A stretch of 14,023 bases of DNA from Alphaproteobacteria bacterium (GTDB lineage Bacteria; Pseudomonadota; Alphaproteobacteria; Rickettsiales; SXRF01): assembly GCA_019243895.1 (NCBI GenBank), contig JAFATP010000045.1, positions 1 through 14,023 of the forward strand, given 5' to 3'. Position 1 is the first letter of the stretch; the number at the start of each line of letters is the position of its first letter. Shown here one piece after another: positions 7,320 to 13,468 of the stretch. The notes below the pieces were generated by a model. It was not told the DNA's origin. It saw nothing but the letters and a program-made list of their open reading frames with translations, and searched no databases. The translations under genes and the position numbers were made by a program.

Positions 7320-8776
7320 TAATACACATCCTTCACATAACGGTCTTCTTCGCTCATCTGGTCTAAATAGCCGCGCGCATCGGCGTGGCGCAAGGCCACC
7401 AGCTCCAGCAGGGCCTCCTCCACATCCTCGCTCATGGGGGATTTGCTGCCGCACACATAGAGGCTTGCGCCATTATCCAGCCAATCCATCACCAACTCCC
7501 CGTGCTGGCGCAGGCGGTGCTGCACGTATATTTTTTCCTTCTGATCGCGCGAGAAAGCCAGGTCGATGCGCGAAAGCGAGCCGCTTTCCACGAATTCCTG
7601 CCATTCGGCTTGATACAGGAAATCGCAATGCGCGTGCTGCTCGCCGAAGAACAGCCAGTTGCGTCCGCTGGCGCCGCGCTCGGCGCGCTCCTGCACGAAC
7701 GCGCGGAACGGCGCGATGCCGGTTCCGGGCCCGATCATGATGATATCCTTGGCATCGTCCTCAGGCAATTTGAACCGCAGATTGCGCTGCACGTAAAACG
7801 GCACTTCATCGCCGGGTTGCAACTGCGCCAGAAACTGCGAGCAGAGGCCATATCCAAGCGTGCCGTCCGTCTGGGTATAGCTGGCCAGCGCCACCGTCAA
7901 ATGCAGTTCCCTGGGGTAAAGCAATGGGCTGGAAGCGATGGAATACAGCCGCGGCACCGGTACCGTGCCATCCGCCAGCGCGGGCAGGATGATGCCTGCC
8001 GCGTCGCCGGGGCTGTATGCCAGCGGCTCGGCGAATTCGATCTCGATATGATAAGTTTCCTTGCGCGATCCGACGTCGTTCAAGTTCACGATGTCCTTGA
8101 TGACGCCGGTTAGCGGCGACAGGCGGCTGAAGCCCCGCCCGTCCACCGGCGCGGCATGGTGCGTTTTAGCCGCCGCATGGGAGGCGCCGGCGCTGGCTCC
8201 GGTAAGGCTGGTAAGGGCCGCCAGCACGCCGTCGATCCAGCCGGAGGTATGCGCCGCAAAATCCACATCGTAAAGCGCAATCGGGTGAAAGGCTTTGGCC
8301 CCGCCCGCTTTTAACGCTTCGTCCAGCGCCACCGCGGTTTGGCAGAACTGCGCATAGGCGCGGTCGCCCAGCCCGAGCAGGGCGTATTGCAGATTCCCAA
8401 AGGAGATGGCGGAAGCCTGCTGCAGCGCCTCGAAAAAGCGTCGCGCCATTTCCGGCGGATCGCCCTCGCCATGTGTGCTGGTGAGGAACACGGCGGGAGA
8501 AACTGCGCCCAACTCCTCCGGCTTGGCACGGCCTAGCGGCGTCAGGCGCGGTTTGAATCCGGCGGCTTTGGCGCGCTTCTCCAGCGCATGGGCGACGGAC
8601 TTACTATTTCCGGTTTCCGTGGCGTAGTAAATCGCCAGCGGCACCGCGCTTGCGCCCGCGCCTGCCGCCGCATCCTGGGTCAGCCCGTTTAAATATCCGG
8701 TCAGCCAGACACGCTGTTCCGCGCTCAAGGAGGCAAGCAGCTGGTCCAGCAGTTTGCGTTGGGCCGCGTCAAGCAT
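7319..8776 (-). CDS. cysJ: Sulfite reductase flavoprotein (alpha) subunit lacking the connecting domain
   Basis: CysJ passes electrons from NADPH through FAD and FMN to CysI. Visible in order: a short N-terminal helix region like that of E. coli CysJ; a flavodoxin-type FMN domain (about 46-190, with ATETGNSKS, STHGEGDPPE and GLGDRAYAQF); a Thr/Ala/His-rich linker (about 190-212); FAD-binding strands with YSPGDAAGI (254-262) and RLYSIASS (276-283); NADPH binding at GPGTGIAPFRAF (349-360); SRDQKEKIYVQ (409-419); and a C-terminal DVY with the terminal aromatic residue. The protein is 485 residues against 599 in E. coli. Essentially all of the difference is the helical connecting domain: PGDAAG is followed after about 13 residues by PRLYSIAS, where E. 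coli has more than 100. The reading frame is intact, so this is a natural compact form rather than a frameshift. The start at 8776 overlaps the cysH stop by eight bases. Confidence 0.93.
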   Translation of the reverse strand: MLDAAQRKLLDQLLASLSAEQRVWLTGYLNGLTQDAAAGAGASAVPLAIYYATETGNSKSVAHALEKRAKAAGFKPRLTPLGRAKPEELGAVSPAVFLTSTHGEGDPPEMARRFFEALQQASAISFGNLQYALLGLGDRAYAQFCQTAVALDEALKAGGAKAFHPIALYDVDFAAHTSGWIDGVLAALTSLTGASAGASHAAAKTHHAAPVDGRGFSRLSPLTGVIKDIVNLNDVGSRKETYHIEIEFAEPLAYSPGDAAGIILPALADGTVPVPRLYSIASSPLLYPRELHLTVALASYTQTDGTLGYGLCSQFLAQLQPGDEVPFYVQRNLRFKLPEDDAKDIIMIGPGTGIAPFRAFVQERAERGASGRNWLFFGEQHAHCDFLYQAEWQEFVESGSLSRIDLAFSRDQKEKIYVQHRLRQHGELVMDWLDNGASLYVCGSKSPMSEDVEEALLELVALRHADARGYLDQMSEEDRYVKDVY

Positions 8777-9521
8777 GGGTCGGCTTCCCCTTGGCGGCCA
8801 CCAGCTTGCCGTCTTTCACATGCAGGCCGCACTCCTGCGTGCCTTCCTGCTCCCACCACCACCGGCCTGAGCGCGCAGGCTCGCCCGCCGCCACCGCCCG
8901 CGTGCACGGTGCACAGCCGATGGAAGGATACCCCTGGTCGTAAAGCGGGTTATAAGGAACCTCATACGCATATAAAAACGCGCGCACTTCCTCTTCACTC
9001 ATCTCCACCAGCGGATAGCATTTAATCACGCGGTGGCCGGCGTCCCACTCCACCACCGGAAGTGTGGCGCGATGGGCAGAGTGCTCGCGGCGAAGCCCGC
9101 TGATCCAGATGTCGGTGCCCGCCAATGCGCGATTCAAAGGTTCCACCTTGCGAATATGGCAGCACGAGAGGCGATTTTCTACGTTATGATAAAAGCCGTT
9201 GATGCCCTGAGTGTTGACGAAAGCCTCCACCGCTTCGCGCGCGGGGAAGTAAGTCTCAATGACTAGCCCATAACGCTCGCGGGTTTTCCGGTGCACGTCA
9301 TGCACCTGCTCGAACAGCCTACCGGTGTCCAGCGTGAAGATGCGAAAGGGCAGGGCGTTTGTCGCAATGCTATGCGTGATGGCCTGGTCTTCCAGGCTGA
9401 AGCTGGTGGAAAAGGCGGTATGCAGCTCCGGATGCGCCGCCAGTGCGCGCAACCGCTCCTGCCACGGCAGCGGCGTCAACTGCGCATTCAGTTGTTGCGC
9501 GAGCGCTTCAGATGCCGCCAT
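8769..9521 (-). CDS. cysH: Adenylyl-sulfate (APS) reductase, 4Fe-4S type
   Basis: A 250-residue CysH-family protein that reduces activated sulfate to sulfite. It carries both cysteine pairs that bind the 4Fe-4S cluster of APS reductases: Cys120-Cys121 in LSCCHIRKVEPLNRAL and Cys203/Cys206 in SIGCAPCTRAV. The catalytic Cys231 is in the C-terminal ECGLH. E. coli PAPS reductase has only the last of these, so the expected substrate is APS rather than PAPS, with thioredoxin or glutathione as reductant. The frame is open far upstream, but that part overlaps cysG and has no family resemblance. Two nearby ATGs (9527 and 9521) remain, and the Shine-Dalgarno spacing favours 9521. It overlaps cysG by 14 bases and cysJ by eight. 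Confidence 0.94.
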   Translation of the reverse strand: MAASEALAQQLNAQLTPLPWQERLRALAAHPELHTAFSTSFSLEDQAITHSIATNALPFRIFTLDTGRLFEQVHDVHRKTRERYGLVIETYFPAREAVEAFVNTQGINGFYHNVENRLSCCHIRKVEPLNRALAGTDIWISGLRREHSAHRATLPVVEWDAGHRVIKCYPLVEMSEEEVRAFLYAYEVPYNPLYDQGYPSIGCAPCTRAVAAGEPARSGRWWWEQEGTQECGLHVKDGKLVAAKGKPTHA

Positions 9522-10944
9522 GCGCATCCTCAGCGAAATAGGCTTTGCGTTCGGAAGGCGCTTCCTTCCACTGATGCCGTGCGCGCCAGCGCACCACGTC
9601 GCCCACAATGAGCAACGCAGGGGTGATGAAGGAAAAACCCTCGTAGCGGTCGGCAAATGTGCCGATGGTGGCCTCATACTCCTCGTGCTGAGGGGTCGTT
9701 CCCTGCTCAATGGCGAGCATGAGGGTGTCGGCATGGAATCCCGCCTGCAGCAGACGCTCGCACACCGCCCGGTGGCGGCTGCCGCTCATGTAGAACACCA
9801 GCGTTTCCTTGCGGCTTAACCCCAGCGATTTCCAGAAAGCATCGTCATGCAGCTGCTCGTCATAAAGCGTCAGGAACCGCACGCCGGAAGCGCCGTCTCG
9901 CTCAGTGAGCGGAATGCCTGCTGTGGCGGCGCAGCCAAGCGCAGCGGTGATGCCTGGCACGATTTGATACGGCACGCCCAGGCGCGCCGCCACGGCGATT
10001 TCCTCAGCGCTATGCGCGTAAATTCCTGGGTCACCGCCTTTCAGCCGCACCACGATCTTGCCTGCCCGCAGCTGCCGCTCCAGTAAGGCATCGATTTCCG
10101 CTTGCGTTTTGTGATGTCGCCCCGGCTCTTTTCCCACCGCGATTGCCTGCGCGTCTTTTCGCGCGTAGCGGGAAAGCAGGCCATGCGGAACTAGCCGGTC
10201 GTATAAAATCACATCGGCCTGGCCAAGCAACTGCGTGGCCTTGACGGTGATCAGGTCCGGGTGCCCCGGGCCAGCGCCGATCAAATAAAGCGCGGCCCGC
10301 TTTCCTTCAGGCTGTTGCTTCAGCGCTTCGGCGAACAGCGCTTCGCCCCTGGCAAGGTTGCCTTCCAGAATTTCCTGGGGAATGGCGCTTTCCAGAACGT
10401 CCTCCCAGAACAGGCGGCGACTTTGCAGCGAAAGGATCTGCTGCCTGGCAGCGGTGCGCTTGGTTTTCAGCCACGCCGCCAGCGCGGCGAAATTCCACGG
10501 CAGCAGTTGCTCGATGCGGCGCTTTAACAGCCGCGCCAGTGTGGGATTGATGCCGGAGGTGGAAATGGCGATCTGAATGTCGCCCCGCTCCACTACGGCC
10601 GGAAAAATGAAATCGCACAGCTCCGGGGTATCCACCACATTGACCGGAATGCCCAGACCCCTCGCATCGGCACGGATCCGGGCGTTCAACGCCTTATCGC
10701 TGGTGGCGGCGATAACCAGCTTCGCCCCATACAAGAAACGGGCTTCATAAAGGCTGACGTCCACCGTTCCGCCCAGCCGCTGGATGGTCCAGTGCAATTC
10801 CGGCAGCAGTTTTTCCGCCACCACATGAAGCGCCGCTCCCGCGCTCCGCAGCGCTTGCGTTTTGGCCAGCGCCACCGCGCCGCCGCCGATGATGACGATG
10901 CGGTCGGCAGGCTCGACGTTTAGGAAAAAAGGTATATAAGCCAC
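9508..10944 (-). CDS. cysG: Siroheme synthase (uroporphyrinogen methyltransferase / dehydrogenase / ferrochelatase)
   Basis: CysG makes siroheme from uroporphyrinogen III, the prosthetic group of CysI. The 478-residue protein (E. coli 457) has an N-terminal precorrin-2 dehydrogenase/ferrochelatase half with the NAD-binding IVIIGGGAVALAK (16-28), IAATSD (78-83) and NVVDTP, whose Asp105 matches the catalytic Asp of E. coli CysG. The C-terminal SAM-dependent methyltransferase half has LIGAGPGHPDLIT (221-233), YDRLV (248-252), RLKGGDP (300-306), PGITAALGCAATAGIPLT (330-347) and FYMSG (384-388). The loop after GGDP reads GIYAHSAEE instead of the usual FxFGRGGEE, and the segment after VRFLT is also divergent, so the methyltransferase half belongs to an unusual subgroup. 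I chose the GTG at 10944 because MAYIPFFLNV then aligns with the E. coli N-terminus and AAGAG lies eight bases upstream; TTG at 10986 or GTG at 10953 are less likely. It is the first gene of the operon. Confidence 0.92.
   Translation of the reverse strand: MAYIPFFLNVEPADRIVIIGGGAVALAKTQALRSAGAALHVVAEKLLPELHWTIQRLGGTVDVSLYEARFLYGAKLVIAATSDKALNARIRADARGLGIPVNVVDTPELCDFIFPAVVERGDIQIAISTSGINPTLARLLKRRIEQLLPWNFAALAAWLKTKRTAARQQILSLQSRRLFWEDVLESAIPQEILEGNLARGEALFAEALKQQPEGKRAALYLIGAGPGHPDLITVKATQLLGQADVILYDRLVPHGLLSRYARKDAQAIAVGKEPGRHHKTQAEIDALLERQLRAGKIVVRLKGGDPGIYAHSAEEIAVAARLGVPYQIVPGITAALGCAATAGIPLTERDGASGVRFLTLYDEQLHDDAFWKSLGLSRKETLVFYMSGSRHRAVCERLLQAGFHADTLMLAIEQGTTPQHEEYEATIGTFADRYEGFSFITPALLIVGDVVRWRARHQWKEAPSERKAYFAEDAHGGI
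9528..9531 (-). promoter_or_regulatory. Ribosome binding site deciding the cysH start
   Basis: GAGG on the minus strand lies six bases before the ATG at 9521 but directly abuts the ATG at 9527, so it selects 9521 as the start. The site lies inside the 3' end of cysG. Confidence 0.6.
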
Positions 10945-10952
10945 AGAATCCA

Positions 10953-10957
10953 CTCTT
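10953..10957 (-). promoter_or_regulatory. Ribosome binding site supporting the GTG start of cysG
   Basis: AAGAG on the minus strand lies eight bases before the GTG at 10944. It overlaps the alternative GTG at 10953, which therefore has no Shine-Dalgarno site of its own at a workable distance. Confidence 0.4.
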
Positions 10958-10971
10958 AGGGGGTCATCCGT

Positions 10972-11000
10972 GGTATAAAATAACAAAAAAGTTTTGTAAA
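10972..11000 (-). promoter_or_regulatory. Candidate promoter of the cys operon
   Basis: On the minus strand a -35 TTTACA (11000-10995) is followed after 17 bases by a -10 TATACC (10977-10972). The predicted start near 10965 leaves a leader of about 20 bases before the cysG GTG, too short for a riboswitch. A perfect TATAAT also occurs on this strand at 11023-11018 but lacks a good -35, so it is a second possibility. Confidence 0.45.
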
Positions 11001-11020
11001 CACATTTTTATCTTGTTATT
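10979..11020. repeat. Symmetric inverted repeat spanning both divergent promoters, putative operator
   Basis: AATAACAA (10979-10986) and TTGTTATT (11013-11020) form a perfect 8-base inverted repeat with 26 bases between the arms. The centre, between 10999 and 11000, coincides with the shared -35 region, and inner TGT/ACA (10995-10997 and 11002-11004) continue the symmetry. A second, tighter palindrome ACAAAA-AAG-TTTTGT sits at 10983-10997. The right arm overlaps the rrf2 -10 and the left arm lies just inside the cysG -10. This placement would suit binding by a dimeric regulator, probably the Rrf2 protein encoded next door. The region is A/T-rich, so part of the symmetry could be chance. Confidence 0.45.
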
Positions 11021-11022
11021 AT
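10994..11022 (+). promoter_or_regulatory. Candidate promoter of the rrf2-cysK operon
   Basis: A -35 TTGTAA (10994-10999) and a -10 TATTAT (11017-11022, five of six matches to consensus) are spaced by exactly 17 bases. Transcription would start near 11029, leaving about 22 bases before the regulator ATG. Its -35 overlaps the -35 of the divergent cys promoter almost base for base. Confidence 0.5.
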
Positions 11023-11051
11023 AGAAAAATACGGTATATGCTCCTTTGCCT

Positions 11052-11489
11052 ATGCCGTTAAATTCCCGCACCAACCTGGCCTTGGCAACGTTGCTTGCCG
11101 TTGCGTTTCATCAAGGCCAGTCTGCGCGGCCCGTTGGAGCGGTGGCGCTGGTCAAGCGTTACAATCTCTCCCGCCGCGCCCTGGAGCCGGTGTTGCAGCA
11201 GCTGGTGCGCTTGAATTTTCTGCACAGCGTGCGCGGCGCCGCTGGGGGCTATTCGGTGCCGCAGCCTCAACATATTACCGTTGGCGCGCTGGTACGCGTG
11301 TTGCAGCCGCCGGGATTACCGGATCAACCGCTTTCCCCTTTCCAGCCTGTGCTTGCCCAAGCATTGCAGCCCGCGTTTTCGGCCATGCTGTCGGCGCTGG
11401 ATACCATCACCATTGCCGACCTGGTCGCCCGCGCCCGCGCTGCCGCCATCAGCCCGGTGCTGGAACCGCTGCTGGATTTTGCGATATGA
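11052..11489 (+). CDS. Rrf2-family transcriptional regulator, putative CymR-like cysteine regulator
   Basis: A 145-residue winged helix-turn-helix protein of the Rrf2 family, a DNA-binding repressor or activator acting as a dimer. The N-terminal helix (NLALATLLAVAFH), the recognition-helix area (YNLSRRALEPVLQQL, 37-51) and the wing VRGAAGGYSV (60-69) match the family. The usual length is 130-165. It contains no cysteine at all, so unlike IscR or NsrR it cannot bind an iron-sulfur cluster; in this it resembles CymR, the Firmicute cysteine-metabolism regulator that works with CysK. The last residue is isoleucine (LLDFAI), as in the CysE tail that inserts into CysK. cysK follows after 27 bases, and the sulfate operon lies divergently upstream. 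I chose the ATG at 11052 rather than TTG at 11046 because it matches Rrf2 N-termini; neither has a clear Shine-Dalgarno site. Family assignment is firm; the CymR-like role is inference. Confidence 0.88.
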   Translation: MPLNSRTNLALATLLAVAFHQGQSARPVGAVALVKRYNLSRRALEPVLQQLVRLNFLHSVRGAAGGYSVPQPQHITVGALVRVLQPPGLPDQPLSPFQPVLAQALQPAFSAMLSALDTITIADLVARARAAAISPVLEPLLDFAI

Positions 11490-11516
11490 ATTTAACCCTC
11501 TTTTCAGGAGATCAGT

Positions 11517-12461
11517 ATGAGCCGTTTCCGTGGAAAAATTTATCCCTCGATTCTCGATACCATCGGCGCCACGCCGCTGGTGCGCCTGTCCAAGCTGGAG
11601 CAGGAGCATAATCTCCCGGCGCAGCTGGTGGCCAAGCTGGAATTCTTCAATCCGCTGGCATCGGTGAAAGACCGCATCGGCCTTGCCATGATCGAATCCG
11701 CCGAGCGTGCCGGCAAGATCAAGCCCGGCGTGACCACCCTGGTGGAACCCACTTCCGGCAACACCGGCATTGCGCTGGCATTCGTGGCGGCGGCCAAGGG
11801 ATATCGGTTGGTGCTGGTAATGCCGGAGAGCATGTCCGTCGAGCGCCGGAAGATGCTCACGCATCTGGGCGCGGAGCTGGAGCTGACACCTGCGGCGGCG
11901 GGCATGAAAGGCGCTATTGCGCGCGCGGAGGAACTGGTGGCGACAAATCCGAATGCCTATATGCTCCAGCAGTTCAAAAATCCCGCCAATCCGCAAATCC
12001 ACCGCGATACGACCGCCGAGGAAATCTGGGAGGATACGAACGGAGAGGTGGACGTGCTGGTGTCCGGCATCGGCACCGGCGGCACGCTCACCGGTGTCAG
12101 TCAGGTCATCAAAGCGCGCAAGCCTTCCTTCCGCGCCGTGGCGGTGGAACCGGCGGCAAGCCCGGTGCTTTCCGGCGGCGCGCCCGGCCCGCATAAGATT
12201 CAGGGGATCGGCGCGGGTTTCGCTCCGGAGGTGCTGGATAAGGAACAGATCGACGAAGTCATCACGGTGGAAAACGACGTGGCCTTCGCCACCGCCCGCC
12301 AATTGGCGCGGCTGGAAGGCATTCCCGGCGGCATTTCTTCCGGCGCCGCGGTGGACGCGGCCATCCGCATCGCCCGCAGGCCGGAATACGAAGGCAAGCT
12401 GATCGTGCTGATCATTCCCTCCTTCGCCGAGCGCTATTTATCGACGGCCCTATTCGAATAA
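11517..12461 (+). CDS. cysK: Cysteine synthase A (O-acetylserine sulfhydrylase)
   Basis: CysK is a pyridoxal-phosphate enzyme that makes L-cysteine from O-acetylserine and sulfide, the last step of the pathway served by the divergent operon. The 314-residue protein has the expected length and all hallmarks: the PLP lysine Lys51 in PLASVKDR, the substrate loop TSGNTG (79-84), the phosphate-binding GTGGT (186-190), GISSGA (272-277) and the C-terminal SFAERYLST. These fit cysteine synthase better than cystathionine beta-synthase, and there is no C-terminal CBS domain. The start is supported by AGGAG at 11506-11510, six bases upstream. It is the second gene after the Rrf2 regulator, 27 bases downstream of it. 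Its stop lies four bases from the stop of the convergent dehydrogenase gene. No cysE is present in the window. Confidence 0.96.
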   Translation: MSRFRGKIYPSILDTIGATPLVRLSKLEQEHNLPAQLVAKLEFFNPLASVKDRIGLAMIESAERAGKIKPGVTTLVEPTSGNTGIALAFVAAAKGYRLVLVMPESMSVERRKMLTHLGAELELTPAAAGMKGAIARAEELVATNPNAYMLQQFKNPANPQIHRDTTAEEIWEDTNGEVDVLVSGIGTGGTLTGVSQVIKARKPSFRAVAVEPAASPVLSGGAPGPHKIQGIGAGFAPEVLDKEQIDEVITVENDVAFATARQLARLEGIPGGISSGAAVDAAIRIARRPEYEGKLIVLIIPSFAERYLSTALFE

Positions 12462-12465
12462 TGCG

Positions 12466-13326
12466 CTAGCCGTTGACGATGGTGCCGCCGTTGGGATGCA
12501 GCACCTGCCCGGACATGTAGGAGGCGTCGTCGGAGGCAAGGAAGATAAAGCTCGGCGCCACTTCATCCGGCTGGCCCGGGCGCTTGAACGGCGTGTTCTG
12601 GCCGAATCTCTCCACCTCCTCGGCGCTGAAGCTGGAGGGAATCAGCGGCGTCCAGATGGGACCGGGCGCCACCGCGTTGACGCGGATGCCCCGCTCCGCC
12701 AGCGATTGCGAAAGCGAGCGGGTGAAAGAAACAATCGCGCCCTTGGTGGAGGCATAATCGATCAACTCGTCATTGCCTTTGTAAGCGGTGATGGAAGCGG
12801 TGTTGACGATGGCGCTGCCCTTCCTCATATGCGGCAGCGCTGCCTGCGTCAGATAAAACATGGCGAAAATATTGGTGCGGAACGTGCGCTCCAACTGCTC
12901 CGGCGCAATGTCCTCCAGCCGCTTCTGCACGTGCTGCTCGCCTGCGTTGTTGACAAGAATATCCAGCCTGCCCAGCTGGCTAACCGTTTCCTCGACCGCG
13001 CTGCGGCAAAAGGCAGGATCGCCGATATCGCCGCGAATCAACAGGCAGCGGGCACCTTCGGCTTCCACATGCTCGCGCGTGATCTCCGCGTCCTTGTCTT
13101 CCTCGAGATAAATAACGGCAACGTCTGCGCCTTCCTTGGCGAAGCCGATGGCCACCGCGCGTCCGATGCCGGAATCGCCGCCGGTGACCAGCGCCACCTT
13201 GTCTTTCAGCTTGCCCGCCGCGCGGTAGCGGTGCATGAAGCTTTCCGGAGGGGGATTCATTCGCTCCTGCTGGCCGGGCTGGTGCTCCTGATGTTGCGGC
13301 TGCGGCTTAAATTTCAATCCTGTCAT
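12466..13326 (-). CDS. Short-chain dehydrogenase/reductase of the YghA/YdaD stress-related type
   Basis: A 286-residue classical short-chain dehydrogenase/reductase, a soluble NAD(P)-dependent oxidoreductase. The cofactor motif TGGDSGIG (48-55), NNAG (126-129), catalytic Ser178, Tyr191 and Lys195 (YASTK) and APGPIWTPLIPSS (220-232) are all present. The N-terminal tail of about 40 residues is hydrophilic and rich in Gln, Pro and His; this tail, TGGDSGIGRAVA and GPIWTPLIPSSF are features of the group containing E. coli YghA and Bacillus YdaD (general stress protein 39). The substrate is unknown. The start at 13326 has a strong AAGGAGG four to five bases upstream. It is transcribed towards cysK and divergently from egtB. 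It has no evident link to sulfur metabolism and may simply be a neighbour. Confidence 0.93.
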   Translation of the reverse strand: MTGLKFKPQPQHQEHQPGQQERMNPPPESFMHRYRAAGKLKDKVALVTGGDSGIGRAVAIGFAKEGADVAVIYLEEDKDAEITREHVEAEGARCLLIRGDIGDPAFCRSAVEETVSQLGRLDILVNNAGEQHVQKRLEDIAPEQLERTFRTNIFAMFYLTQAALPHMRKGSAIVNTASITAYKGNDELIDYASTKGAIVSFTRSLSQSLAERGIRVNAVAPGPIWTPLIPSSFSAEEVERFGQNTPFKRPGQPDEVAPSFIFLASDDASYMSGQVLHPNGGTIVNG

Positions 13327-13361
13327 AATCCCTCCTTGAATGAATCATCATAAGTATGAGC

Positions 13362-13385
13362 GCGGCGGCATCAGTGCGCCGCCGC
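13362..13385. repeat. G/C-rich inverted repeat between the SDR gene and egtB
   Basis: GCGGCGGC (13362-13369) and GCCGCCGC (13378-13385) can pair perfectly around an 8-base loop. The hairpin lies in the 142-base divergent gap, about 35 bases upstream of the SDR start, roughly where the -35 of an SDR promoter would be. Neither strand has a T-run after it, so it does not look like an intrinsic terminator. It may be an operator or an mRNA leader structure. The rest of the gap shows only the weak -10 noted for egtB. Confidence 0.45.
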
Positions 13386-13444
13386 TAGCAAGTCCCGCCA
13401 AGATAAAAACCGCGTAAGGAGCGATTGCCCCATCGAATTTTTAG

Positions 13445-13450
13445 TATAAG
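13445..13450 (+). promoter_or_regulatory. Possible -10 box of egtB
   Basis: TATAAG matches TATAAT at five of six positions and lies 18 bases before the egtB ATG. No good -35 is found at 16-18 bases, so the call is weak. If used, the leader would be very short, just enough to include the purine-rich AAGGGGAG ribosome site. Confidence 0.25.
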
Positions 13451-13468
13451 TTCCATAAAGGGGAGAAT

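Noticed and set aside
7320..7454. A 45-codon N-terminal extension of cysI
   Set aside because: It lies wholly within cysJ and is Arg/Gly-rich without family resemblance. The ATG at 7319 overlaps the cysJ stop in a typical coupled arrangement.
9522..9734. A 71-codon N-terminal extension of cysH
   Set aside because: It lies within cysG and resembles nothing in CysH. A Shine-Dalgarno site at the right distance supports 9521.
10945..11051. A riboswitch (for example SAM or S-box type) controlling the cys operon
   Set aside because: The predicted leader before cysG is only about 20 bases, too short for any known riboswitch, and no attenuator hairpin is seen.
11316..12302. A 328-codon open frame on the minus strand
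   Set aside because: It lies antisense to rrf2 and cysK, whose protein motifs are unmistakable. Its product is rich in His and Arg with no family motif.
12496..13353. A 285-codon open frame on the plus strand
   Set aside because: It mirrors the SDR gene on the other strand. The SDR has a strong ribosome site and all catalytic motifs.
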